Shown here in pieces: positions 52,556-62,337 of a DNA stretch of 64,000 bases (its first letter is position 1; each line of letters starts with the position of its first letter). Source of the DNA: Pseudomonas sp. S31 (GTDB lineage: Bacteria > Pseudomonadota > Gammaproteobacteria > Pseudomonadales > Pseudomonadaceae); assembly GCF_016648105.1 (NCBI RefSeq), contig NZ_JACVVE010000003.1:124001-188000 (forward strand). The letters are read 5' to 3'. The notes under the pieces were generated by a model. The model saw nothing but the letters and a program-made list of their open reading frames with translations, searched no databases and was not told the DNA's origin. A program made the position numbers and the translations under genes.

Positions 52556-53923
52556 TCAGGCGCTGGCCAGCACCCGACGCCGCCTTACCACCAGGCTATC
52601 CACCACCCACATCACCAGCATCGACACCCCCACCAGCGGGAACATCACCCCGAGCACCAGCATCACGCCCACGGCGGTCTTCCAGCGTGGCAGGTCATGG
52701 CGCAGCGGTGGCACGCCCAGCCCACCCTCTGGCCTGCGCTTCCACCACATCACCAGCCCGCTCACCGACCCCAGCAGGATCATCAGGCACACCAGCAGGA
52801 TGATGATCTGGTTCAACGGCCCGAACATCCGACCTTCGTGCAGCATCACCCCCAGTTCGGTGGCTCGCGCCACTGGGTTGTAGTCCGCCCAGCGCACGTC
52901 CGCCAGCACCTCGCCGGTGTACTGGTCGACATGCAGGGTGGCGTCGTTGCGCGGGTCGTCGGCGAACACCGAGAGGGTGAACACGCCGTCGGCGGTGGTC
53001 GGCAAGGTGATGCTGTAGCCCGGCTCGACCTGGCGTGCAGTGGCGATGTCCTCGACCTGCTGCAAGCTGACCTGCGGCGCGGCAGGCATGTCGGACATCA
53101 TGTGGTGCCCGGCATGTTCGGCATGCGCGCCAGACTGTGGCATCGGCGTGTTTTCCATCGCCCATGGCACGGTCTGGCGATGCGCGCTGTTCAGCTCGCG
53201 CGCTTGTTGGTCCGACTTGGGCACGTCGTTCCACATGGCCGCCGGGAACGTGTTCCACACATCGGCATACTGCTTGCCCCACATTCCCGTCCAGGTCATG
53301 CCGCTGACCAGCATCAGCAACAGCAGCGCCGAGCCCCAGAACCCTGTCACCGCATGCAGGTCGCGCCACAGCACACGGCCCTTGGCACCGAGGCGCGGCC
53401 AAAGCACGCCCTTGCCGCCCCGTCCGCGCGGCCACCACAGGTACAGCCCGGACACCACCAGCACGATGCCCCAGCCTGCCGCCAGCTCCACCAGCCGGTC
53501 GCCGACCGTGCCGACCATCAGCTCGCCATGCAGCGCCCGGGCAATCGCCTGCAGGTTTTGCTTGCCATCCTGCTCGCCGAGGACCTTGCCGCTGTATGGG
53601 TCGACGAACACGTTCAGCTCGCGGCCGCCGTCATGCACCACGAACTGCGCGCTGCGCTCGGCGTCGAGCGGCGGCAGGTATTGGCCGACATGGCCCTTCG
53701 GGTAAGCCTTGGCGACTTCGGCCAGCAAGGCATCGGCGGTCTGTCGATGGTGACCGGCCTCGACCACCATCAGGTCGCGATACATCCACGGATCGAGCTG
53801 TGGCTTGAACAGGTAGATGATCCCGGTGAGCGCCAGCAGGATCATGAAAGGGGCGACGAACAGCCCGGCATAGAAATGCCAGCGCCAGGCCAGGTTGTAG
53901 AAGGAAACACGTGTTCCGCTCAT
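52556..53923 (-). CDS. PepSY-domain transmembrane protein (copper cluster)
   Basis: 455 aa, PiuB/PepSY-TM type with four to five TM helices: WRWHFYAGLFVAPFMILLAL (TM1), LVMWWKRRPEGG near the end, and two PepSY regions (HVGQYLPPLDAERSAQFVVH; YSITLPTTADGVFTLSVFAD). A His/Met-rich stretch (PMPQSGAHAEHAGHHMMSDM) suits copper binding. Relatives reduce or process metals and siderophores at the inner membrane. Follows the OprC-type receptor by 57 bases. Confidence 0.88.
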   Translation of the reverse strand: MSGTRVSFYNLAWRWHFYAGLFVAPFMILLALTGIIYLFKPQLDPWMYRDLMVVEAGHHRQTADALLAEVAKAYPKGHVGQYLPPLDAERSAQFVVHDGGRELNVFVDPYSGKVLGEQDGKQNLQAIARALHGELMVGTVGDRLVELAAGWGIVLVVSGLYLWWPRGRGGKGVLWPRLGAKGRVLWRDLHAVTGFWGSALLLLMLVSGMTWTGMWGKQYADVWNTFPAAMWNDVPKSDQQARELNSAHRQTVPWAMENTPMPQSGAHAEHAGHHMMSDMPAAPQVSLQQVEDIATARQVEPGYSITLPTTADGVFTLSVFADDPRNDATLHVDQYTGEVLADVRWADYNPVARATELGVMLHEGRMFGPLNQIIILLVCLMILLGSVSGLVMWWKRRPEGGLGVPPLRHDLPRWKTAVGVMLVLGVMFPLVGVSMLVMWVVDSLVVRRRRVLASA

Positions 53924-53980
53924 GGGAACCTCCTGTTTGACCAGCTGAGGGCGCGCCCGTGGACGCGCCCGTTGTTGTTG

Positions 53981-56038
53981 TCAGAAGCTCAAATCGACCT
54001 TGGTCCAGAAGGTCCGGCCTGGCTCGTTCACCGGCTGTGGATCTATGGCCGGGTAGCCGAACCCGGCGTTCCCGGCCAGGTTCAGGTGCTCGGCGTAGGT
54101 CTTGTCGAACAGGTTGTCGACCCCTGCGCTGAGCTTGAGGTTGTGGTTCACCTTGTAGGTGCCGTTGAGCGAGAACACGCCGAAGCCGGCGCTCTTGTCG
54201 TAGTCCTTGCCGACCACGTTGCCCTGGCTTTCGGCGATGCGGTTCTGCGCCGCCACCAGCCGCCAGAGCGCGCCGGCACTCCAGCTATCGCGGCTGTAGG
54301 TCAGGCCCAGGCGGCTCTCCAGTGGCGGCATCTGCGGCAGCGCCTTACCGTCGCTGCTGTTCTTGCCCCAGGCGTAGGCCAGGGTGGCATCGGCCTTCCA
54401 CTGTTCGGTCAGCTTGTAGGCCGCGCCCAGCTCACCGCCCATGATGCGTGCGTCGATGTTCTGCGCCTGGGAGGTGCTCATGCCCATCATCGCGCTGCGA
54501 TAGTCGAACAGGATGTAGTCGCGGATCTGCCCGAGATAACCCGATGCCCAGGCTTCCAGGCGCGCGTCGCGGTACTGGATGCCGAAATCGAGCTGGGTGG
54601 TCTTCTCCGGCTTGATGCTGTCGAAGGCGTTGACCGAGCCGCTAGGCCCCTGGTCCGGGGAGAACAGCTCCCAGTAGTCGGGGAAGCGCTGGGCATGGCC
54701 GAGGCCGATGTAAGCAGTGGCAGGCAGTGCCGTCAGGTCATGCTCGTAGCGCACGAAACCGCTGGGCAGGGTGTCGGCGCGGGTATTGCCTGCGGTCGCG
54801 CTGTCGTCGCGAAAATCCCGCGCCGAGGCGCGGTCCAGGCGCAGACCGGTGATCACGCGGTCCTCGCCCGTGGCGTACCAGGTCAGTTCACCGAACGCAC
54901 CGTAGTTGTGGAAATCGGCGTCCTTGGTCCAAGGCAGGTTCTTGTAGGTGTCGACGCCCATTGCGCTGCGCGCGCGGTGCTCGTTGGTCTGCGCGTCGAG
55001 GCCGCTGATCAGTTGCACGTCGGCCCAGCGCCAGGTGGCCTTGATCCGCGCGCCCAAGGTGCGGCGGTCGACGGCAGCGGCCATGGGGCCGGCCATCATG
55101 CCGGTGCCCGATGGCGTGCGCAGGCTGTAGTTGTCCATCACATGGTCGGCGTAGTTGTAGTAGACCTGTGCCTCGACCTTGTCGAGCACCTCGCCGAGGT
55201 TGGACTTCTCGAATCGCAAGCCCAGGCTTTCGCGCTTGAACTGCGCGCCATCCATGCCACGCCCGGCATAGCGTGCCTCGCCATCGCCCTTGCCCGCGGT
55301 GAGCTCGAGCAGGGTGTCGGCGTCGGGCGTCCAGCCCAGGGTGATGTCGCCGTTCCATTTGTCCCAGCGCGACGGCACGGTGTCACCGTTGCCATCGTGG
55401 TAGTCGTCCGAACGCGACTGGTTGCCGACGAAGCGCGCGTAGCCCTGGCTGTTGCCCGCTGCGGCGTCGAGCACCTTGTCGAAGCGGCCGTTGGAACCGG
55501 CCAGGAGGCTTGCGTTGACGCGGCTGCCGAGGGTGCCGAACTTCTCCGGTTCACGCTCGAAGAGGATGGTGCCAGCCGAGCCGCCGGGGCCCCAGATCAC
55601 GCTTTGCGGGCCCTTGATCACGGTGAGGCGGTCGTAGGTTTCCGGCGAGATGTACGAGGTCGGGGCGTCCATGCGGTTGGGGCAGGCGCCGAGCATCACG
55701 CCGCCGTTGGTGAGGATGTTCAAGCGTGAGCCGAACATGCCGCGCAGTACCGGGTCGCCATTGGTGCCGCCGGCGCGGATGGCCGAGAAGCCGGGGATGG
55801 TTTTCAGGTAGTCGGCACCATCGCTGGCCGGTACTGGCTGGCGAGGGTCCTTGGGGTTGGTGACCACGGTCAGCGGCGAGCTCGGCGCCAGGGCGGTGAT
55901 CACCGTCGGGCTCAGCTCGGCGTCATGGCCCTCATGGCCAGGGTCGGCGGCCAGGGCCATGGGCGCGAGCAGCGAGCCGCACAGTGCGGCGAATGTCCCT
56001 CGCAGGAAGGGAGCTGAAACAGGGGTGCAGCCGGACAT
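53981..56038 (-). CDS. oprC: TonB-dependent copper receptor OprC
   Basis: 685 aa outer-membrane receptor: signal peptide (GTFAALCGSLLAPMALAADP), His-containing mature start (GHEGHDAELSPTVITALAPS), plug domain (GADYLKTIPGFSAIRAGGTN, GVMLGACPNRMDAPTSYI, VIKGPQSVIWGPGGSAGTIL) and a 22-strand barrel ending with aromatic F (KVDLSF). The CxxRMD and Met/His sites match OprC/NosA copper receptors. Imports Cu across the outer membrane using TonB. Confidence 0.93.
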   Translation of the reverse strand: MSGCTPVSAPFLRGTFAALCGSLLAPMALAADPGHEGHDAELSPTVITALAPSSPLTVVTNPKDPRQPVPASDGADYLKTIPGFSAIRAGGTNGDPVLRGMFGSRLNILTNGGVMLGACPNRMDAPTSYISPETYDRLTVIKGPQSVIWGPGGSAGTILFEREPEKFGTLGSRVNASLLAGSNGRFDKVLDAAAGNSQGYARFVGNQSRSDDYHDGNGDTVPSRWDKWNGDITLGWTPDADTLLELTAGKGDGEARYAGRGMDGAQFKRESLGLRFEKSNLGEVLDKVEAQVYYNYADHVMDNYSLRTPSGTGMMAGPMAAAVDRRTLGARIKATWRWADVQLISGLDAQTNEHRARSAMGVDTYKNLPWTKDADFHNYGAFGELTWYATGEDRVITGLRLDRASARDFRDDSATAGNTRADTLPSGFVRYEHDLTALPATAYIGLGHAQRFPDYWELFSPDQGPSGSVNAFDSIKPEKTTQLDFGIQYRDARLEAWASGYLGQIRDYILFDYRSAMMGMSTSQAQNIDARIMGGELGAAYKLTEQWKADATLAYAWGKNSSDGKALPQMPPLESRLGLTYSRDSWSAGALWRLVAAQNRIAESQGNVVGKDYDKSAGFGVFSLNGTYKVNHNLKLSAGVDNLFDKTYAEHLNLAGNAGFGYPAIDPQPVNEPGRTFWTKVDLSF

Positions 56039-56104
56039 AGTGATTCCAGTCGATCAGTCATGAGTGGGCGCGAAGCCTCTTGGCTCCGTGCGATACCGGG
56101 GGTG

Positions 56105-56542
56105 TCAGACGCTGATCGAAAGGGGCGGCGCGCGGCTGCGCGCACCAGGGAATACAGCCTGCCGGGCGTGGCCCTGGCGTGTGGGCGCGGCAGTGAGGGT
56201 AATGGGAGCGGCGCTGGCGACGCTGAGCGGGCTGAGGGTTTGCGGCAGCGCGGGGCAATTGAACAACAGGCTGCAGTAGCCGCATTTTTCCCACATCACA
56301 TGCAGCTGGCCATCGTTGCCGTGGCCGTGATGGGAGTCGCTGCCGTGGGCGTGGGCCGCAGGCATGGACATCGACATGTCCATCGGCATGCTCATGCCGG
56401 CGTGGTGGTCCATCGGCATCGACTGGGAAATCAGTGGGCCGATGAAGATCATCCACATGGCGAACAGGCTCAGCCAGCCGCCACCGACGCGCCTGCGTTC
56501 AGGGCGGGAGGTAGGGCTGTGGCTGTTGCGCGGCAGGCTCAT
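56105..56542 (-). CDS. DUF2946 family protein (first copy)
   Basis: 145 aa. One TM segment near the N-terminus (GGWLSLFAMWMIFIGPLISQ), then a Met/His-rich stretch (SMPMDHHAGMSMPMDMSMSM, HAHGSDSHHGHGND) and the DUF2946 core MWEKCGYCSLLFNCPAL with the CxYC motif. Met/His/Cys clusters indicate copper binding in the periplasm. Between oprC and the PCu(A)C chaperone gene. Confidence 0.82.
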   Translation of the reverse strand: MSLPRNSHSPTSRPERRRVGGGWLSLFAMWMIFIGPLISQSMPMDHHAGMSMPMDMSMSMPAAHAHGSDSHHGHGNDGQLHVMWEKCGYCSLLFNCPALPQTLSPLSVASAAPITLTAAPTRQGHARQAVFPGARSRAPPLSISV

Positions 56543-56568
56543 GCTGGCGAGCACCTGTCAGCTAGCGG

Positions 56569-57054
56569 TCAGTGCGCGTGTTCGTGAGCCTGCGGCTGGT
56601 CCGCCGGCGCCTGCTTCTGCACGGCCACCTCGACGGTGATGTCACCGGCCTTTTCGAAGTGCAGGGTCAGCGGGAAGCGCTTGCCATCGCCGAGCAGGCT
56701 GCGGTCCTTGGGCTGCATGAGCATCACGTGGTAGGCGCTGGGGGCGAAGGTCAGGTCCTTGCCGGCAGGCACCACCACGCTTTGCACCTGCTGCATCTGC
56801 ATGGCGCCGCTGGCGCTCATGGTGTGCTCGTGCAACTGCGCATCGTCACTGATCGGGCTGTCGACGCCCAACAGACGGTCATCGGCCTTGCCATTGTTGT
56901 GCACGATGAAATAGGCGGCGACATTGGGCGCATTGGGCGGTAGTTGCAGCGACCACGGGTGGGCGATGTGCAGGTCGCCCACGGTGTATTCATGTGCGTT
57001 GGCGTAGGCGCCGGGCAGCAGCAGGGCAGCCAGTACGAGAGCTTGCTTGAGCAT
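56569..57054 (-). CDS. PCu(A)C-type periplasmic copper chaperone
   Basis: 161 aa: signal peptide (MLKQALVLAALLLPGAYANA), then YTVGDLHIAHPWSLQLPPNA and AAYFIVHNNGKADDRLLGVD. The copper site is H-x(n)-M-x(22)-H-x-M (LHEHTMSASGAMQMQQV ... YHVMLMQPKDRSL). A His-rich tail (QPQAHEHAH) adds ligands. Carries Cu(I) in the periplasm for oxidase assembly or uptake. Confidence 0.9.
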   Translation of the reverse strand: MLKQALVLAALLLPGAYANAHEYTVGDLHIAHPWSLQLPPNAPNVAAYFIVHNNGKADDRLLGVDSPISDDAQLHEHTMSASGAMQMQQVQSVVVPAGKDLTFAPSAYHVMLMQPKDRSLLGDGKRFPLTLHFEKAGDITVEVAVQKQAPADQPQAHEHAH

Positions 57055-57100
57055 GGTGAGTCTCCGATCTGTTCAGGTTCAGGCAGACAGCGTGATGAAC

Positions 57101-57490
57101 TCAGACCAGTGGAGAGGCACGGGGATTGAGCGCAGGCCATAGCTGGCGCGGCGTCGGTTGGTAGCTGGCGGCTGGTGGCGCATGCCCGGCCAGCAGCGTG
57201 GGCGGGTTGTGCAGCTGTGGCGGGTAGCCCGGCAGGGCCAGCAGCGGCGCGCCAGCGGAACAGCACCAGCAATGCTGCATGCTGGAGTGGTCGTCGTTTT
57301 GCGTGCCGAGGTCGATCTTGGCCAGGGCCTGGACATCGACTTTGGCCTTGCCGGCCATGCTGGAACAGAAAGCCCCCCACAGCAGCTGCTCCGCCGGGCC
57401 CTTGGGCGCGGCAGAAGACAGCGGCATGGCCAGCAGGTTGAACAGCACTGCAAGGCAGGCTATCCAGGCAATGTGCCGACGTGGGGGCAT
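57101..57490 (-). CDS. DUF2946 family protein (second copy)
   Basis: 129 aa: N-terminal TM/signal (HIAWIACLAVLFNLLAMPLS), then SMAGKAKVDVQALAKIDLGT and the DUF2946 core HSSMQHCWCCSAGAPLLALP. Promoter-proximal gene of the five-gene copper cluster on the minus strand. Its CWCC motif suggests copper binding. Function undefined. Confidence 0.82.
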   Translation of the reverse strand: MPPRRHIAWIACLAVLFNLLAMPLSSAAPKGPAEQLLWGAFCSSMAGKAKVDVQALAKIDLGTQNDDHSSMQHCWCCSAGAPLLALPGYPPQLHNPPTLLAGHAPPAASYQPTPRQLWPALNPRASPLV

Positions 57491-57600
57491 GGAGAGATCC
57501 GGTCAGGAATCGTGGGCGGTATTGTAAGGCGGAGTATAGGTAAAAATGTGCGGGTGCGGTGAAGTGACGCAGGTGGGCAGGTGAAGCGGTGTCGCCTGCC

Positions 57601-57634
57601 TCGCGGGCAAGTCGCCGCTGCGACTTGCCCGCGA
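57601..57634. repeat. Perfect palindrome downstream of the SPFH gene
   Basis: TCGCGGGCAAGTCGC-CGCT-GCGACTTGCCCGCGA, 15-base arms. A REP-like element located after the SPFH gene stop and upstream of the copper cluster; may work as terminator. Confidence 0.75.
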
Positions 57635-57651
57635 AAGGACGTGAATCAAGT

Positions 57652-58506
57652 TCAGAGCTTGTTGCGGCCCAGCAACCCGCGCACGGTTTCCTGCAGGTCG
57701 GCCGGCAGCACCACCACCTTGGCGTTGTCGCTGCCCGCCAGGTTCTCCATGGCGCCGATGTAACGCTCGCCCAGCAGGTACATGGCCGGCACCGTCTCGC
57801 TGCCCACGGCTTCCTTGACCAGCGAGATCGCCCGCGCCGAGGCTTCGGCGAGGTTGATCTGCGCCTCGGCATCGAGCTTGGCCGATTGCAGCCGCGCCTC
57901 GGCCTCGAGGATGGCCGCCTGTTTGTTGCCCTCGGCGCGGGTCACGTCGGCTTTACGCTCACGCTCGGCGGCGGCCTGGCGCTCCATGGCCGCCTGCATG
58001 TTCTGCGATGGCTTGATGTCCTGGATCTCCACCGAGCGCACGGTCACGCCCCAGTCCTCGGTCTGCTCGGACATCGCCTCGCGCAGGCGTGCCTTGATCT
58101 GCTCGCGGCTCGACAGCGCTTCGTCGAGGTCCATGGCACCGACGATGGCGCGCAGCGAGGTCATGGTCAGGCTGGTGACGGCGAACGAGAAGTTCTGCAC
58201 GCCATAGGACGCCTTCTGTGGGTCGATGACCTTGGCGAAGCACAGGGCGTTGGCGACGATCACCGCGTTGTCGCGGGTGATGATTTCCTGCTCCTGCACA
58301 TCGAGGATGATGTCCTTGGTCGGCAGACGGTAGGCGACCACGTCCATGTACGGGATGAGGATGTTCAGGCCGGGCTTGAGGGTGCTGTGGTAGCGGCCCA
58401 GGCGCTCGACGATCCACTCTTCGCCCTGGGGCACGATGCGCACCCCCTTGAACACGGTGATCAGGACGAACAGGGCGAGGGCGCCGACGATGATGAGGCT
58501 GGTCAT
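57652..58506 (-). CDS. SPFH/Band 7 membrane protein (QmcA-like)
   Basis: 284 aa: N-terminal TM (LIIVGALALFVLITVFKGVR), then the stomatin/prohibitin core GEEWIVERLGRYHSTLKPGL, VITRDNAVIVANALCFAKVI and VTSLTMTSLRAIVGAMDLDE, followed by a coiled coil rich in Ala/Glu. Forms large oligomers on the inner membrane; works with NfeD-type partners encoded just upstream. Confidence 0.92.
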   Translation of the reverse strand: MTSLIIVGALALFVLITVFKGVRIVPQGEEWIVERLGRYHSTLKPGLNILIPYMDVVAYRLPTKDIILDVQEQEIITRDNAVIVANALCFAKVIDPQKASYGVQNFSFAVTSLTMTSLRAIVGAMDLDEALSSREQIKARLREAMSEQTEDWGVTVRSVEIQDIKPSQNMQAAMERQAAAERERKADVTRAEGNKQAAILEAEARLQSAKLDAEAQINLAEASARAISLVKEAVGSETVPAMYLLGERYIGAMENLAGSDNAKVVVLPADLQETVRGLLGRNKL

Positions 58507-58545
58507 GTTGCTGAGTTCCTTTTAGTGCAGGTGCTCGCGCCAAGC

Positions 58546-58983
58546 TCAGGCGCGCACGACCCGGGCGGTGTTGCCTTCGATGGCGACGAGGCGCACGCGC
58601 TCGCCGGCGGGGATGTCGCTGTCGGCGACGCAGGTCCATTCCTCGTTGCCGAGGATCGGCTTCTGGAAGCGCACGCGGCCTTTCTGGAATTGTGAAACGC
58701 TGGCGGTCAGCAGGCCGACCTCACCGATGACGCTGTCGGCGGTCCAGCGCACGTCCGGCTTCTTGCGCCGGAAAAGCTTGAACCACAGGGCGGTGGTCAA
58801 CGAGGAGAACAGCACCCACAGCAGCACCTGCATGTCCAGTTGCAAGCTGGGCGCGGCGAGGGCGATGAACGAGACCAGCACGGCACCGATGCCGAACCAG
58901 AGGATGAAGAACGTGGGCAGGACCAGTTCGAGCAGGATCAGGCCAAGGCCGAAGACCAGCCAGATCCACCATTGCATTTCCAT
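58546..58983 (-). CDS. NfeD-family membrane protein
   Basis: 145 aa: TM segments (WWIWLVFGLGLILLELVLPT; FILWFGIGAVLVSFIALAAP; MQVLLWVLFSSLTTALWFKL) and a C-terminal OB-fold (VGLLTASVSQFQKGRVRFQK; GERVRLVAIEGNTARVV). Start near ATG 58983 (GGAAGG upstream); the longer frame was rejected. NfeD proteins pair with SPFH proteins, and the gene order nfeD-SPFH is the usual one. Confidence 0.9.
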   Translation of the reverse strand: MEMQWWIWLVFGLGLILLELVLPTFFILWFGIGAVLVSFIALAAPSLQLDMQVLLWVLFSSLTTALWFKLFRRKKPDVRWTADSVIGEVGLLTASVSQFQKGRVRFQKPILGNEEWTCVADSDIPAGERVRLVAIEGNTARVVRA

Positions 58984-59108
58984 AAGCGCGACGCCTTCCG
59001 GGGGGAGGCATGAGTCTAAAACGCTCCCTGTCTGCATGGCCATCCGGATCTGTCACGGGCGAGTTGTGGATAAAGGCAATATCGTTGTGGGAAAAGGCAC
59101 GCCAAGCG

Positions 59109-59828
59109 TCAGGGCCTGATAGCCGCAAGCAACGACTCCGCTCGCTCAAAACAACGATCTACTGTCGGCAGCACCGGACGCTTGAGAATCAACACCGGCA
59201 CCCCTCGCTCACGCGCCACCTCGAGCTTCGGCTCGGTCGCCACGCTGCCGCTGTTCTTGCTCACCAGCACATCGATAGCGCGGCGCTCGAACAACGCCCG
59301 TTCGTCTTCGATGTGAAAGGGCCCACGTGCGCCGATCACCTCGCAGCGCTCATTGCCCGCGCAGGCCTCCAGCGCCCGCAAGGTCCAGAACTGCCCCAGC
59401 GGAATTTCCTCAAGATGTTGCAACGGCTCGCGGCCCAGGGTGAACAGCGGCCTCTTGAACGGCTCGAGCGCTGCGATCAGGTCCGCCCAGCCTTGCACCT
59501 CGCGCCAGTCGTCGCCCGCCTGCGCCTGCCAGGCTGGGCGGCGCAGGGCCCAGCAGGGAATGTCGACGGCACTGGCGGCATCGGCGGCGTTGCGGCTGAT
59601 CTGCGCCGCATAGGGGTGGGTGGCGTCGATCAGTAGGCTGATGCCCGCCTCGCGCAGGTACCTGGCAAGGCCTTCGGCGCCGCCATAGCCGCCGACACGC
59701 ACCTGGCAGGCCAGGTCCTGTGGCACGCGGCCGATGCCGGCCAGGCTGTAGACGTGCTCGGGGCCCAGTTGACGGGCGATGGCCAGGGCCTCGGTAACGC
59801 CGCCGAGCAACAGGATGCGCCGGCTCAT
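59109..59828 (-). CDS. cobK: Precorrin-6A reductase CobK
   Basis: 239 aa NADPH-dependent reductase of aerobic cobalamin synthesis: [57 protein letters not shown] and [20 protein letters not shown]. Start overlaps the cbiD stop (ATGA). Third gene of cobL-cbiD-cobK on the minus strand. Confidence 0.94.
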   Translation of the reverse strand: MSRRILLLGGVTEALAIARQLGPEHVYSLAGIGRVPQDLACQVRVGGYGGAEGLARYLREAGISLLIDATHPYAAQISRNAADAASAVDIPCWALRRPAWQAQAGDDWREVQGWADLIAALEPFKRPLFTLGREPLQHLEEIPLGQFWTLRALEACAGNERCEVIGARGPFHIEDERALFERRAIDVLVSKNSGSVATEPKLEVARERGVPVLILKRPVLPTVDRCFERAESLLAAIRP

Positions 59829-60919
59829 TTTATGCCCGCCTTGCCGACGATGCCGCCCTGGCGGTCGATGGCGAACACCTCGACCTGGACCTGCGCTGGC
59901 ACCACGCTGCGGGCGAATGCCAGCGCATGGGCACATACCGCATCGCCCAGGGCGATGCCTGCCGCATGGGCGAGCGCCAGGGCTTGCTGGCTGGTGTTGG
60001 CGGTAACGATCGCCGCCTGCAGGTTGGCATCGGCGCCGATGTCGGCGGCCCATCCGGCGAGTTGTGGCAGGTCGATGCTGGAGTGGCGGCTGTGCAGGTC
60101 CATGTGCCCGGCGGCGAGCTTGCTGATCTTGCCGAAACCACCGCACAGGCTCAGCCGCGCCACCGGTACCTTGCGCAGGTGCTTGAGCACCGCGCCGACG
60201 AAGTCGCCCATCTCGATCAGGGCGATTTCCGGCAAGCCATAGACCCGGCGCATGCAGTCCTCGCTGGCGTTGCCGGTGCAGGCGGCAATGTGCGTGTAGC
60301 CGTTGGTATGGGCCACATCGATGCCCTGGTGAATCGACGCGATGTACGCCGAGCAGGAGAACGGCCGGACGATGCCGCTGGTGCCGAGGATCGACAAGCC
60401 GCCGAGAATGCCCAGGCGCGGGTTCATGGTCTTCAGCGCCAAGCGGTCGCCGTCCTGCACGTTGACCGTCACCTCGAAGCCGCCCGGGTAGCTGCAGGCG
60501 TCTGCCAGTTGCTGCAAGTGCTCACCCATCATCCGCCGAGGTATTGGGTTGATCGCCGGTTCGCCGACCCCGAGCACCAGCCCGGGGCGGGTGACGGTGC
60601 CGACGCCAATGCCCGCGACGAAGCGGACACCGGGCGTGTCCAGCAGGCGTACCTGGCTGTAGAGCAGGGCGCCGTGGGTGACGTCCGGATCATCGCCGGC
60701 ATCCTTGAGCGTGCCTGCCTCGGCGCGTTCGCCGTCGCGGCGGCAGAACTCCAGGCGCATCTGCACCACCTTGCCCTTGGGCAGGGTGATGCTCACTGCA
60801 TCGCTGCCCTGGCCGGTCAGCAGCAGGCGTGCCGCAGCCAGGCTGGTGGCGGTGGCGCAGCTGCCGGTGGTCAGGCCACTGCGCAGGGGCGCCGGCTGTT
60901 CCTGGGTTTCGTCACGCAT
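59825..60919 (-). CDS. cbiD: Cobalt-precorrin-5B C1-methyltransferase CbiD
   Basis: 364 aa: [60 protein letters not shown], and [19 protein letters not shown]. Uses SAM to methylate C1 of the corrin ring. Its presence with cobG, cobK and cobL shows the mixed naming usual in Pseudomonas. Overlaps cobL by 8 bases and cobK by 4. Confidence 0.94.
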   Translation of the reverse strand: MRDETQEQPAPLRSGLTTGSCATATSLAAARLLLTGQGSDAVSITLPKGKVVQMRLEFCRRDGERAEAGTLKDAGDDPDVTHGALLYSQVRLLDTPGVRFVAGIGVGTVTRPGLVLGVGEPAINPIPRRMMGEHLQQLADACSYPGGFEVTVNVQDGDRLALKTMNPRLGILGGLSILGTSGIVRPFSCSAYIASIHQGIDVAHTNGYTHIAACTGNASEDCMRRVYGLPEIALIEMGDFVGAVLKHLRKVPVARLSLCGGFGKISKLAAGHMDLHSRHSSIDLPQLAGWAADIGADANLQAAIVTANTSQQALALAHAAGIALGDAVCAHALAFARSVVPAQVQVEVFAIDRQGGIVGKAGIK

Positions 60920-62123
60920 CGGCAGGCTTCACCACGTCGAGCAAGGTGATCGGCAGGGCCTGGCGCCAAGTGTCGAAGGCACCCAACGGCTGGGTCTGGG
61001 CGACGTGGATGCGGGTCAGGTCGCCGCCGTGACGCTCACGGAAATGCGCCAGGGCCAGTTCGCTCTGCAAGGTCACCGCGTTGGCCACCAGGCGCCCGCC
61101 GGGGCGCAGGCGCTCCCAGCACAGCGCCAGCACGCCGTCGCGGGTGACACCGCCGCCGATGAAGATCGCATCGGGCCGTTCGAGCCCGGCCAGGGCTTCG
61201 GGCGCCTTGCCGCGTACCAGCTGCAGGCCGGGCACGCCCAGCGCGTCGCGGTTGTACTCGATGAAGCCCTGGCGGCCTGCGTCGGCCTCGATCGCCAGCG
61301 CGCGGCAGGCTGGGTGGGCGCGCATCCACTCGATGCCGATGGAGCCGCAGCCGGCGCCCACGTCCCACAGCAGTTCGCCAGGCTGGGGCGCCAGGCGGGC
61401 CAGGGTGATCGCGCGCACGTCGCGCTTGGTCAGTTGGCCGTCATGGCGGAAGGCGTCATCGGCCAAACCCGCGACCCGGCCCAGGCGAGGCGCGGTGGCG
61501 CTGGCCTGGCACTCGATGGCGACCAGGTTGAGCGCGGCGACCTGCGTGTGTGGCCAGTCTTCGGCGCTACCGCACAGGTGTCGCTCGGCAGTTGCGCCGA
61601 GGTGTTCGAGTACGTGCAGGCGGCTGGGGCCGAAGCCGCGTTCGCGCAACAGCGCGGCGATGGCGGCCGGGCTGTCGCCATCGTTGCTCAGCACCAGCAG
61701 GCGCATGCCGCTGTGCAGGTGGGCATTGAGCGCCACCAGTGGCCGGGCCACCAGCGAGACCACCTGCAGGTCCTGCAGCGGCCAGCCCAGGCGGGCGGCG
61801 GCGAGGGCACAGGAGGAGGGCATCGACAGCACCTGCATCTCCTCGGCTGCGACCTGGCGCGCCAGGCTGGCGCCGACGCCGTAGAACATCGGGTCGCCGC
61901 TGGCCAGCACGCACACGGGTTCACCGCGTAGCGCCAGCACCGGGGCGAGGGTGAAGGGGGTGGGCCATTGCTCGCGTGCGGCAGTCACGCAGCGAGGCAG
62001 CAGGGCCAGCTGGCGTGGGCTGCCGATGATCCGCGAGGCGCCCAGCAGGGCCCGCCGGGCTTGCTTGCCCAGGCCGCTGAAGCCGTCTTCGCCGATGCCT
62101 ACTACTGTCAGCCAGGGTGCCAT
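60912..62123 (-). CDS. cobL: Precorrin-6Y C5,15-methyltransferase (decarboxylating) CobL
   Basis: 403 aa fusion of CbiE and CbiT. N-terminal methylase: [41 protein letters not shown]-terminal SAM fold: [20 protein letters not shown] and [20 protein letters not shown]. Catalyses two methylations and decarboxylation in aerobic B12 synthesis. First gene of its operon, divergent from cobG. Confidence 0.94.
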   Translation of the reverse strand: MAPWLTVVGIGEDGFSGLGKQARRALLGASRIIGSPRQLALLPRCVTAAREQWPTPFTLAPVLALRGEPVCVLASGDPMFYGVGASLARQVAAEEMQVLSMPSSCALAAARLGWPLQDLQVVSLVARPLVALNAHLHSGMRLLVLSNDGDSPAAIAALLRERGFGPSRLHVLEHLGATAERHLCGSAEDWPHTQVAALNLVAIECQASATAPRLGRVAGLADDAFRHDGQLTKRDVRAITLARLAPQPGELLWDVGAGCGSIGIEWMRAHPACRALAIEADAGRQGFIEYNRDALGVPGLQLVRGKAPEALAGLERPDAIFIGGGVTRDGVLALCWERLRPGGRLVANAVTLQSELALAHFRERHGGDLTRIHVAQTQPLGAFDTWRQALPITLLDVVKPADA

Positions 62124-62157
62124 GTGTTCCTTTATCCGTCATGTGAACCGCGTCGCG

Positions 62158-62219
62158 TCCTTCGCGGGTAAACCCGCTCCTACAGGGGGGCTGTAGGAGC
62201 GGGTTTACCCGCGAAGAGG
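62158..62219. repeat. Inverted REP pair between cobL and cobG
   Basis: CCTTCGCGGGTAAACCCGCTCC and inverse around a short GC spacer, in the 214-base divergent region. No AGCCACTG-like B12 box of a cobalamin riboswitch was seen nearby. Confidence 0.85.
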
Positions 62220-62337
62220 GCGCCACGGTCCGGAATTTTTCGCGCGATCGCGACGATGCTCGACCACCGGCTTTTCATGCCGCAGGCCAAAGCAGGCATA
62301 ATACCGCGCCTTCTACACTCAAGCGCATTTTCAGCGA

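Noticed and set aside
52697..55729. Plus-strand open frame of 1010 codons
   Set aside because: It lies antisense to the PepSY and OprC genes, which have clear domains. Long antisense frames are common in GC-rich Pseudomonas DNA, and its protein is His/Gln/Arg-rich low-complexity.
62124..62337. Cobalamin riboswitch upstream of the cob genes
   Set aside because: No B12-box-like sequence was found; the region is mostly an inverted REP pair.
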